Assembly: GCA_001603035.1 (NCBI GenBank)
Contig: LVAS01000006.1
Location: forward strand, 1-46,521
Direction: 5' to 3'
Length of the DNA stretch: 46,521 nucleotides
Origin: Clostridiales bacterium Firm_13
GTDB lineage: Bacteria; Bacillota; Clostridia; Saccharofermentanales; Saccharofermentanaceae
Under the pieces are notes generated by a model. That model saw nothing but the letters and a program-made list of their open reading frames with translations. It was not told the DNA's origin and ran no database searches. Within the stretch, counting starts at the first letter, position 1, and each line of letters opens with the position of its first letter. Made by a program: the position numbers and the translations under genes. Shown one piece after another: positions 18,438 to 24,768 of this stretch.

Positions 18438-19382
18438 ATGACAGAAATTTCTGCTGTACTTTGGCAGGCGCTTCCGATTTTGCTTCTAATCCTTCTCGGG
18501 ATGCTAATCCGGAAAACAAATATGGTCCCCAAGGAGACAATTGCGGGATTAAAGAAAATCGTCGTGAACGTTGCGCTTCCGGCCACACTTTTTCTCGCCT
18601 TTTCGTCAATGCGTTTCCGTGCACAATACATACTGATTGCCGGATTCATGTTCATTCTTTGCACCGTTATGTTGATTCTGGGTATCGGAGTCAAAAGACT
18701 TCTTGCGCCGGATAACCATTTCTATCCCGCTCTCTTTGCCGGATTTGAAGCGGGCATGATGGGTTATGCGCTTTTTTCATCCTTCTACGGAGCAGAGAAT
18801 ACCTATCAATTTGCCGTCATCGATATCGGTCAGGTCATCTTTGTTTTCTTTGTGTTGACCGGGTTTTTGGAGAGACAAAGAGGCGAGCGCGCCTCGACAG
18901 AAAAACTCCTGGCAAATTTCTTCCGATCTCCGGTTATTCTGTCTATCCTTATCGGAATTCTGGTCGGAGGAACCGGGCTGTGGATACGGATCGCCGCATA
19001 TCCCGCGACAGAAGCGATAACTGACACCCTTCAACTCCTTCGCGGACTCTCGCAACCATTGATTTGTATCATAATCGGATACGAGTTGCGCATACAATTC
19101 CGCAAACTTTTTCGTCCGCTTTGCACAGTACTTCTGCGAATGGCGATACTCCTTTTCCTTGCCTTCCTCGTAAGTACATTCCTCCTCACAGGTCTCTTGC
19201 AAATGGGACAGGAGTTTACGGCGGCGGTGTATTGCATGTTCCTGTTGCCGCCCCCTTTTGTCATCCCGATCTATATGAATAAGGCAGAATCCGAAGACGG
19301 AGAATTTATCTTGTCGACAATTTCAATGCATATTGTCCTATCCCTTGTCGCCTTTCTCGTACTAGCGCTCTGTAAGTTCTAA
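18438..19382 (+). CDS. AEC (auxin efflux carrier) family transporter
   Basis: A 314-residue integral membrane protein with about ten hydrophobic segments in two repeats. The N-terminal LGMLIRKTNMVPKETIAGLKK and NVALPATLF stretch is typical of the AEC/YfdV family, and the second half repeats the small-residue Pro motif (LLRGLSQPLICIIIGYEL). Bacterial members move organic acids such as malate or malonate; the substrate here is unknown. GAGG precedes the ATG. A rod-like hairpin follows the stop. Confidence 0.85.
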   Translation: MTEISAVLWQALPILLLILLGMLIRKTNMVPKETIAGLKKIVVNVALPATLFLAFSSMRFRAQYILIAGFMFILCTVMLILGIGVKRLLAPDNHFYPALFAGFEAGMMGYALFSSFYGAENTYQFAVIDIGQVIFVFFVLTGFLERQRGERASTEKLLANFFRSPVILSILIGILVGGTGLWIRIAAYPATEAITDTLQLLRGLSQPLICIIIGYELRIQFRKLFRPLCTVLLRMAILLFLAFLVSTFLLTGLLQMGQEFTAAVYCMFLLPPPFVIPIYMNKAESEDGEFILSTISMHIVLSLVAFLVLALCKF

Positions 19383-19393
19383 AAGCTGTATTT

Positions 19394-19466
19394 ACACCTT
19401 GCCCACCGCGGCGCCTGCTTCGCTATCGCCAATCGGATAACAGAGCGAAGATTGGGCCGGGGGTGT
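19394..19466 (+). terminator. Rod-like hairpin after the AEC gene
   Basis: Three nested helices: acacc/ggtgt (19394-19398 with 19462-19466), gccca/tgggc (19401-19405 with 19453-19457) and cttcgct/agcgaag (19418-19424 with 19444-19450). T-rich sequence follows. A competing helix ccaatc/gattgg is also possible. A terminator is the simplest reading; the structure is larger than most. Confidence 0.4.
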
Positions 19467-19509
19467 TTCGCTTTGTCGCCGCTCAGAAACGAATCCCAGA
19501 GCGTTCGTT

Positions 19510-19540
19510 GGATTCTCGGGGTAAATTTTGGGGCTTTCCG
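19510..19540 (+). repeat. Degenerate copy of the ggatcctcggg element
   Basis: Bases 19510-19540 (ggattctcggggtaaattt...) match 19907-19937 (ggatcctcgggagaaattt...) in the same orientation with a few substitutions, including the shared gg-gct-tccg continuation. The two copies flank the 94-base array. Confidence 0.55.
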
Positions 19541-19544
19541 ATCC

Positions 19545-19826
19545 GACGCGGCTACACGTCTCCGATGACGGCCTTTTCCTTCCCGATTACCACACAGAAC
19601 GTGCTCTCCCCCAAGCTGTGTGGTAATCCGAGTGATGCGACGCGGCTACGCGTCTCCGATGACGGCCTTTTCCCTCCCGATTACCACACGAAACGCACTC
19701 TCCCCCAGTCTGTGTGGTAATCCGAGTGATGCGGGCGGATTCTACGTGCCGATTTGGCGGCTTTGCGTTGCACATTACCACACAAAACGCATTCTCCCCC
19801 AACCTGTGTGGTAATCTCCAAGATCG
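19545..19826 (+). repeat. Three-copy 94-base tandem repeat, each unit with a long hairpin
   Basis: Units start at 19545, 19639 and 19733; units 1 and 2 are nearly identical and unit 3 is diverged. Each contains a 44-base palindromic block (19585-19628, 19679-19722, 19773-19816), spaced exactly 94 bases. The stem is gattaccacac / gtgtggtaatc (10-12 bp) and the ~20-base loop keeps ctccccca in all copies. Copy 3 has the outermost pair mutated. Between blocks, the linker gacgcggctac-cgtctccgatgacggcctttt is shared by units 1 and 2. No gene is convincing across it. It is not a CRISPR array, since the intervening sequence is itself repeated. Confidence 0.85.
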
Positions 19827-19906
19827 ACGTATATTGCGAAATTTGGAGGTAATCGACGCTCGAGTGGCGGTTATCGGAGCACCAGACGCCGCCCGGCGCG
19901 CTAGAT

Positions 19907-20043
19907 GGATCCTCGGGAGAAATTTCGGAGCTTCCGCAGCCGCGAAGCGGCGAGGACACGGCGGAGAAATTTACTCCCGAGGATCCGCTTCCGCAGCCGC
20001 GAAGCGGCGAGGACCCGGCGAAGAAATTTACTCCCGAGGATCC
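19907..20043 (+). repeat. Inverted repeat with duplicated right arm
   Basis: The left arm ggatcctcgggagaaattt (19907-19925) is complementary, with one bulged A, to the right arm at 19967-19986 and to a second identical right arm at 20024-20043. Either right arm could close a 19-bp stem. Confidence 0.75.
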
Positions 20044-20044
20044 G
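19931..20044 (+). repeat. 57-base tandem duplication
   Basis: Two adjacent 57-base units (19931-19987 and 19988-20044) differ at only two positions. Each contains the small hairpin ccgc-gaa-gcgg and ends with the right arm of the inverted repeat. The near identity points to a recent duplication. Confidence 0.85.
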
Positions 20045-20067
20045 CTTGTGTCAATCTATCCGTGATA

Positions 20068-20108
20068 TTGCACAAAAACAGAAAAGATAGAAGTGAAAAA
20101 TTGTGCAA
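20068..20108 (+). promoter_or_regulatory. Possible operator: inverted TTGCACAA half-sites
   Basis: TTGCACAA (20068-20075) and its exact complement TTGTGCAA (20101-20108) lie 33 bases apart centre to centre, about three DNA turns, directly upstream of the -35 box at 20114. This placement suits a dimeric regulator of the downstream RNA. Confidence 0.4.
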
Positions 20109-20113
20109 AAGCA

Positions 20114-20141
20114 TTGACATTTCGCGTGGTTTTGCTAAAAT
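20114..20141 (+). promoter_or_regulatory. Strong promoter of the structured RNA
   Basis: A perfect TTGACA, a 16-base spacer and TAAAAT preceded by TGC (extended -10). The predicted start is near 20148. No coding sequence with a ribosome binding site follows. Confidence 0.7.
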
Positions 20142-20147
20142 GGAATC

Positions 20148-20447
20148 AGGCTCCAGGGAATACTTCACGAGGAGAATCCCCGACGAACACCGCCTCACAC
20201 ATTGTGAGGAGAGCGAACGGCGATTGAGGGACCACGAAGGTGGAGACAAGTCGCAAACCGGATGTCAGAAGATGCCGACCGGATCGGAACGACAAGGAAC
20301 ATAAGGACCGGATCGTTTCGGACGAAGTATCTGAAGGACAGAGGTTACAGAAGGTTCGACAGGAATAGGGTGTAGTCAGAGGGATCGGAATATCGAGATA
20401 CCGCAGCGTATCGAGAGACTCAAGAGGGTTCGCTGGAGCTCTTTTTT
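20148..20447 (+). ncRNA. Structured non-coding RNA candidate, about 300 nt, family not identified
   Basis: The predicted transcript begins just after a strong promoter and ends in a U-tract (20442-20447). Its two ends pair: GGCUCCAG (20149-20156) with CUGGAGCU (20433-20440), so the closing helix is also the terminator stem. Internal helices include CCUCACA/UGUGAGG with a 3-base loop (20193-20209), GCGAUU/AGUCGC (20220-20254) enclosing CCAC-GAAG-GUGG (20232-20243), CCGA/UCGG (20275-20287) and GAUAC/GUAUC (20397-20412). Unpaired joints are purine-rich. The last 28 bases are antisense to the 3' end of the HPRT-like gene. It does not match what I recall of RNase P, tmRNA, SRP RNA or 6S RNA. Large clostridial RNA classes such as raiA/Sarr1, OLE or ROOL should be tested. 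Confidence 0.65.
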
Positions 20448-20983
20448 GTCTTTTCCCGATCCAGTTCCGCGATATAGGGAAGATTTCGTCCGTCTTCGGC
20501 AACATCCATCCCGTAACCGATCAGCCAGGTGTCGGAGATCTCGTACCCGTAATACTCGATGGGGACATTAATCAGTTGCTGATCCGGATTGACTAAGAGG
20601 GAGCAGACCTTAATGCTGGCTGGTTTTCGGGCTTCCAGACTCTGTACGAGATATGCGGTGGTAAGTCCGGTGCGGATGATGTCCTCGACGACCAGTACGT
20701 GTTTGTCCGTAATATCGAGATCGAGATCCTTCGTCAGGCGCACGATCCCGGTCTTTTGGGTCGTATTCGGTATCGTTCCGATCGCGATGACGTCGACGCC
20801 GATCGGGATGTCGATGGCGCGGGTCAAATCCGAGAAGAAATAGAGGGATCCCTTAAGGACACCGACAAGGATGAGATCCTTTCCCTTATAGTCTTCGCCG
20901 ATCCATTGCCCGATCCGCCGGACGGTTTCTTTCAGGTCTTCTTCGGTATAGAGAATTCGTTTGATCTTGCGTTCGCTTGCCAT
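20420..20983 (-). CDS. Hypoxanthine phosphoribosyltransferase-like protein with altered active site
   Basis: A 187-residue PRTase of HPRT fold: GVLKGSLYFFSDLTRAI (41-57), a PRPP loop VVEDIIRTG (98-106) and the C-terminal GYGMDVAEDGRNLPYI (157-171). Classical HPRTs salvage hypoxanthine or guanine with PRPP. Three conserved positions are changed: the proposed catalytic-base Asp of EDIIDTG is Arg104; the purine O6-binding Lys of the CSLLxK motif is Asn132; and the mobile-loop SSYG is GTIP (69-72). The acidic pair E100-D101 remains. It may have another base specificity or a non-catalytic role. It lies nine bases after the kinase-like gene, in one operon. The stop is at the edge of the convergent RNA. 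Confidence 0.85.
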   Translation of the reverse strand: MASERKIKRILYTEEDLKETVRRIGQWIGEDYKGKDLILVGVLKGSLYFFSDLTRAIDIPIGVDVIAIGTIPNTTQKTGIVRLTKDLDLDITDKHVLVVEDIIRTGLTTAYLVQSLEARKPASIKVCSLLVNPDQQLINVPIEYYGYEISDTWLIGYGMDVAEDGRNLPYIAELDREKTKKSSSEPS

Positions 20984-20992
20984 ATGGCCCCC

Positions 20993-21931
20993 TTATGTTT
21001 GTCCGTTTGCGTAAAAACGTTCAATCAACGACAGGAAATCCTTTTTGTAAACAATCCGGATATTGGTCCCCGGATATAATTCGCGAACCTTACGAAGTTT
21101 GCGGTTCTTTTCGGTCACATATTTCTGATTCATTGTGGTCAGTTCCAGATAGGTGTCGAACTTTGTCAGATAGAAGTCGGGGCTGAATGCCAGCGTGATA
21201 TTCCCCTCCGCGTCCCATTCGACCGGGAACGTTTTCGGCTCATAAACCCAGTCGATCTGATACATATCGAGAATGCGAGAGAACTCTTCTTCCGATGCGT
21301 TCTTGAAAACGGGATGCTCTGTTTGATGGTCGACGATATCTGTGTTTTCGGTCTCCTCCGAGAGGCGAATTCGGATCGCACGCTCTTCCCAAAGAGCGAG
21401 AATGGCGCCGACGCACTCTTCTTCGGAGAGGGTCTCCGTAGAAAGCGACAGGTCATAGAGCGAAGAATCGCCTGAATCGATACCCCAAAGCGTCGACACG
21501 AAACGCTTGCGCTTGCGATCTCCGAGTTCCAGAATTCGGAGCGCCTCTTGCTCCGTCACACGGTACTGGCGGCGTACTCTTGCGGAGCGAAGGGCCGTGG
21601 ATGCCGTGATCCGAATATTAATTACATGAAGAGAATCTCGGAACATCATCTGTGAGCCGAAGCCGAGAAGGATGAAAGGCGTCTCTTCCGACGCGGACAG
21701 AATTCGGCGGCGCAGAAGTTCAAGATAGGTCACACCCTCGGCATTTCGCTCCAGATAGAACTTCGCACTTTCGCTTAACAGGCGTCTTTCGTGCGGCGCA
21801 AGGTCGTCCCCGAAGAATCGGTCGACCAATTGGGGACGCGTAACCAATTCCCAGCCGAGTCGCCTGGAAAGAGCCGCTGCAATCTCGTCGCCGAGACTGC
21901 CTGTCTGTCGGGAGATCGTAAGTATTGCCAC
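20993..21931 (-). CDS. Cytidylate-kinase-like protein fused to a nuclease-like domain
   Basis: A 312-residue protein. Residues 1 to about 195 follow the Cytidylate_kin2 pattern: ILTISRQTGSLGDEIAAALSRRLG at the N-terminus (P-loop-like GSLGDEIA), a middle ILLGFGSQ strand and IRITASTALRSARV. The C-terminal ~90 residues look like a PD-(D/E)XK fold: a helix with SEEEFSRIL, IDWVYEP, then SPDFYL (Asp252) and LELTTM (Glu263), followed by EKNRKLRKVRELYP. The usual catalytic Lys two residues after Glu is Thr265. It starts at GTG with a weak ribosome binding site. Substrate, and whether either domain is active, are unknown. It heads the operon with the HPRT-like gene. Confidence 0.7.
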   Translation of the reverse strand: MAILTISRQTGSLGDEIAAALSRRLGWELVTRPQLVDRFFGDDLAPHERRLLSESAKFYLERNAEGVTYLELLRRRILSASEETPFILLGFGSQMMFRDSLHVINIRITASTALRSARVRRQYRVTEQEALRILELGDRKRKRFVSTLWGIDSGDSSLYDLSLSTETLSEEECVGAILALWEERAIRIRLSEETENTDIVDHQTEHPVFKNASEEEFSRILDMYQIDWVYEPKTFPVEWDAEGNITLAFSPDFYLTKFDTYLELTTMNQKYVTEKNRKLRKVRELYPGTNIRIVYKKDFLSLIERFYANGQT

Positions 21932-21960
21932 GCCCTTTTAACCCCCTGTACTCTCCCTGA

Positions 21961-21969
21961 ATTATAGCA
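21961..21969 (-). promoter_or_regulatory. Extended -10 promoter of the kinase-HPRT operon
   Basis: TGCTATAAT on the minus strand, 30 bases before the GTG start. The -35 position falls in a C/G palindrome (21973-21987, ccccccaaaggggg), so an extended -10 promoter or an operator there is likely. Confidence 0.45.
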
Positions 21970-22215
21970 TATCCCCCCAAAGGGGGAACGAAGCGGATTC
22001 GCAGTGTGACCCGGCGAAAAGAACATCAAAACGAAGAAGAATGGCAAACAATCGTTTGCTATTTTCGTTATAAGGGACGTTAATGGGACACTATGAACGC
22101 TAAACTACAAGTGAAAACGAACGGAATGATGCGCGAATTCGAGGGTCCGGCCGGAAAGCAAGCACCTTTGCGCGCAACAAGAAGACCGCACGGACATGCG
22201 GGACGGGAGATATTT

Positions 22216-22365
22216 ATGCAGGCAATTTCAATACTAATTCTTCTCGGAATCGCCATCTTTCTTCTGTGGTTTGGAGCAGAAGAAATACAGGCGTTCGCGC
22301 AGGAAGAGGCGAAACCTCTTCGCGATTCTCGCCCCTCGGTTCGTTCTCGGGACATGCGGAACTAA
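22216..22365 (+). CDS. Small single-helix membrane protein
   Basis: A 49-residue protein starting MQAISILILLGIAIFLLWF, one membrane helix followed by a charged cytoplasmic tail. ATG at 22216 has GGGAG six bases upstream; an in-frame ATG at 22093 would add 41 polar residues but has a poorer site. No homologue is recognised and short frames can be chance, though the site and helix support a real gene. Confidence 0.45.
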   Translation: MQAISILILLGIAIFLLWFGAEEIQAFAQEEAKPLRDSRPSVRSRDMRN

Positions 22366-22368
22366 TTA

Positions 22369-22980
22369 TCAGACATACCCACTGCCGCCGCAAATGGAAC
22401 AAACGCCGTCGCCTCCGCAACCCGTGCAGGTATCATAGTCCTGCCCGTACATACTGTACTCGCCGGTGCCGTTACAGATCGGACAGGTTCCGGAGCCGTG
22501 ACAAGAAGGACAAAGCTGCTGGTTGTTGGTCTCGTACCCGCCGTCGTAATCGTCCGTGTCCCACTCGTAGGGGTCGTACGTATAACCGGTGCCGGGATCA
22601 TAAACGTTGCCGGACAAATCTTCGTCGTTATAATAGTAATTATCTTCGGTGCCGTAGGTGTAACCCGTGTCCTGCTTCGATGAATTGAAAAGATTTCCGG
22701 CCAATATGGCGACGACGATGATCACGGCAAGGAGAATACCGATAACAAATAGGCCGCCTAAGACAAGAAGTACGATCAGCGTCGAGTTGGATTTCTTGGG
22801 TGGTTTGGCGGAAGCCGCATTCGGACGGTTCGGCTGTGCGTAACCGGAAGGAGGAATCGGCGTGGGTGCCGCGGGCGGTGTTGATTCATAACGGTTGGGC
22901 GATGTGCCGACTTTGTTTCCGCAGTTGGCGCAAAAGACACCGCCCTCCGGTAGTTGCGCTCCGCAATTGCCACAGAACAT
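22369..22980 (-). CDS. Zinc-ribbon membrane protein with DnaJ-type Cys-rich tail
   Basis: A 203-residue protein: an N-terminal zinc ribbon MFCGNCGAQLPEGGVFCANC (1-20), a Pro/Asn-rich linker, one membrane helix (about 68-93), an acidic Tyr/Asp-rich stretch, and a C-terminal run of CxxCxGxG-like repeats (CPSCHGSG, CPICNGTG, CTGCGGDG, CSICGGSG) as in the zinc-binding domain of DnaJ. There is no J domain. The tail probably binds two zinc ions and could hold unfolded or disulfide-prone protein at the membrane. The topology is uncertain. Confidence 0.75.
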   Translation of the reverse strand: MFCGNCGAQLPEGGVFCANCGNKVGTSPNRYESTPPAAPTPIPPSGYAQPNRPNAASAKPPKKSNSTLIVLLVLGGLFVIGILLAVIIVVAILAGNLFNSSKQDTGYTYGTEDNYYYNDEDLSGNVYDPGTGYTYDPYEWDTDDYDGGYETNNQQLCPSCHGSGTCPICNGTGEYSMYGQDYDTCTGCGGDGVCSICGGSGYV

Positions 22981-23035
22981 AGAATTTTCCCCCTATTATT
23001 CTCCATGTAAACGCCGATGAAATCGATACAAATCG

Positions 23036-23064
23036 AGAATAATTCGGGCGCTTTTTCTTGTAAA
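23036..23064 (-). promoter_or_regulatory. Promoter of the DnaJ-type zinc-ribbon gene
   Basis: On the minus strand TTTACA (23064-23059), a 17-base spacer and TATTCT (23041-23036), about 56 bases before the start codon. Confidence 0.45.
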
Positions 23065-23207
23065 GGGGTATTTATAAATAACAAAGAAAACAGACATTTG
23101 CGGTGAACTGTTTCCTGTTATAAAAATGTGAAAGACGAGCTGTGCTACACTGAGAAGAGATCCGGTCCGTCGCTTCCAAAGGAATTTTCTTTGTGCGGAG
23201 GTGTGCC

Positions 23208-24002
23208 ATGGGAATAAATAAAAAAGACGTGCGTGATGCCCGAGATCTTCGCGAGTATATTCTCGCGACGACTAAGAAGAACGAGCGACTTTACCACTAT
23301 ACTACGTATGAAAATCTTCTATATATTCTCCGTGACCGCTGCCTTCGACTGACGCGATGCGACCGAATGAATGACAGAGCGGAAGTCCGGAATTTTGACG
23401 GGGAACGAGAATCAGCCTACATCTTGAGTTTTTCAAACAATGCGCGGGAATATGTCTCGATGTGGGCGATGTACGGAAGACCGGGAGGAGTGAAGATCCG
23501 GATTGATTTTCCTTCGGATGCTCTAGCCGTAGGAGACGGCGGACAACTATATTTTGACGCCGAGTTGACACGGGCAGTTCCTGAAAACAATCTTTGCCCA
23601 GCCGGATGTGTCGGGAAAGATGCCGGATTCTCTCTTTCGGACGTCGTCTATCTGGATCGCAAGAACAATCGTTTGAATCATAACGCGAGACCTTTTGAGA
23701 ATCTTGTCCCCAATCCGGAACTTATCCGTGATTTTCGAGGTTTCATCAAGTTCTCCGCCTGGGAGTTTGAGAAGGAGACAAGACTCTGCGTCCTTCTGGA
23801 CAAGCCGGGTCCGGATTACCTTTATCTGCGCCTTAATCCGAACTTGGTGCGAGACTTTGGCGTTACCTACAACCCCTGGATCGGACCGCTGTTGCGAGAC
23901 GAGGCGGAAGAGAGTCTCGACCGATTGGCCGGTTGCAGGCTTCATCATGCGGACAGCGAGAACCGAGGAGAGATCGGCGAATGGATTCCGGGGATTCTCT
24001 GA
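23208..24002 (+). CDS. DUF2971 family protein
   Basis: A 264-residue protein. The start at 23208 has GCGGAGG upstream; an ATG five codons earlier is less well placed. The signature LYHYTTYENLLYILRDRCLRLTRCDRMNDRAEV and later MYGRPGGVKIRID, plus FSAWEFEKETRLCV, match DUF2971. Members often sit in variable or defence-rich regions and have no established activity; the HYT-type N-terminal motif has led to comparison with ADP-ribosyltransferase folds, which is speculative here. No signal peptide is visible. It stands alone, ahead of the regulator-ligase pair. Confidence 0.75.
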   Translation: MGINKKDVRDARDLREYILATTKKNERLYHYTTYENLLYILRDRCLRLTRCDRMNDRAEVRNFDGERESAYILSFSNNAREYVSMWAMYGRPGGVKIRIDFPSDALAVGDGGQLYFDAELTRAVPENNLCPAGCVGKDAGFSLSDVVYLDRKNNRLNHNARPFENLVPNPELIRDFRGFIKFSAWEFEKETRLCVLLDKPGPDYLYLRLNPNLVRDFGVTYNPWIGPLLRDEAEESLDRLAGCRLHHADSENRGEIGEWIPGIL

Positions 24003-24017
24003 ATGACGCGCTTCCCG

Positions 24018-24047
24018 TTCACGCAAACCGTTAAGCGGGGGTATAAT
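24018..24047 (+). promoter_or_regulatory. Promoter of the regulator-ligase operon
   Basis: TTCACG, an 18-base spacer and a perfect TATAAT, about 86 bases before the ATG at 24133. The leader contains a small cggtc/gaccg hairpin. Confidence 0.5.
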
Positions 24048-24132
24048 AGAAAACATCGTTTTTGCATCGTCGCCGAGATGGGCAAGAGGAGATTCGGTCG
24101 ATGGAGACCGGGGATGACAAAGGAGGAGAACC

Positions 24133-24768
24133 ATGGCGAATCAATCGACCGAACGCGAAGAAATTGCCGCGCGCATACGTGAACTCCGCGAATCATCGGA
24201 GATGTCGGAAGAGGAGACGACGAGTCGATTGTCGATTCCGCTCGACGTATACCGGGAATATGAGAAGGGGGAGAAGGATGTCCCGATCAGTGTTCTCTAC
24301 TCGATTTCCGGGCTTTTCTCGGTCGATCTGACCGATATCATGACGGGTAAATCTCCCAATCTTCACCGTTATTGTATTGTCAGAAACGGCGCGGGACCCG
24401 AGATCGAAAGGTTTCCAGGCTACCGCTTCCAAAGCCTTGCTTTTGATTTCCAGAATCGCAAGTTTGAACCGCTTCTTGTCACGATCGACCCCCGCAACAA
24501 CGAGGAGATCCGACCGGTGACGCACGGCGGGCAGGAGTTCAATATGGTGCTCTCGGGGATTGTACGCGTCTTTCTCGGCGGGAAAGATATCGATCTGTAT
24601 CCGGGTGACAGTATCTTTTTTGATCCGACAATACCGCACGGACAACTTGCATTATCCCCGGAATCCGCAAGCTTTCTTACCGTGATTATGCATGATTTAC
24701 CGGGAGCGCCGGCGATACTTGCGGCTCCTTCTGCCGCGGAGAGCGGACGGGAGGGTAGTTTATGCTGA
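24133..24768 (+). CDS. XRE-family regulator with C-terminal cupin
   Basis: A 211-residue protein. The N-terminal ~70 residues form an HTH_3 (Cro/CI-type) domain (IAARIRELRESSEMSEEETT ... YREYEKGEKDVPISVLYSIS). A linker leads to a cupin_2 domain (about 120-190) with THGGQEFNMVLSG and YPGDSIFFDPTIPHGQ. This COG1396-plus-cupin class binds a small ligand in the barrel to control neighbouring genes. AGGAGG precedes the ATG. The stop overlaps the ligase start by seven bases, so it probably regulates acyl-CoA synthetase expression. Confidence 0.9.
   Translation: MANQSTEREEIAARIRELRESSEMSEEETTSRLSIPLDVYREYEKGEKDVPISVLYSISGLFSVDLTDIMTGKSPNLHRYCIVRNGAGPEIERFPGYRFQSLAFDFQNRKFEPLLVTIDPRNNEEIRPVTHGGQEFNMVLSGIVRVFLGGKDIDLYPGDSIFFDPTIPHGQLALSPESASFLTVIMHDLPGAPAILAAPSAAESGREGSLC

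Noticed and set aside
19545-19826. CRISPR array
   Set aside because: The sequence between palindromes is itself repeated in units 1 and 2, there are only three units and no cas gene is near.
19545-19826. Integron attC sites
   Set aside because: The hairpins lack the core R/L box pair (RYYYAAC and GTTRRRY), lie in tandem without cassettes and no integrase is present.
19463-20304. Three overlapping open frames across the repeats
   Set aside because: No ribosome binding sites, odd composition, and their openness follows from the repeat period. They look like by-products of the repeats.
20148-20447. RNase P RNA, tmRNA, SRP RNA or 6S RNA
   Set aside because: None of their conserved cores (for example GAGGAAAGUCC of RNase P, or a tRNA-like CCA end of tmRNA) is found in the predicted transcript.
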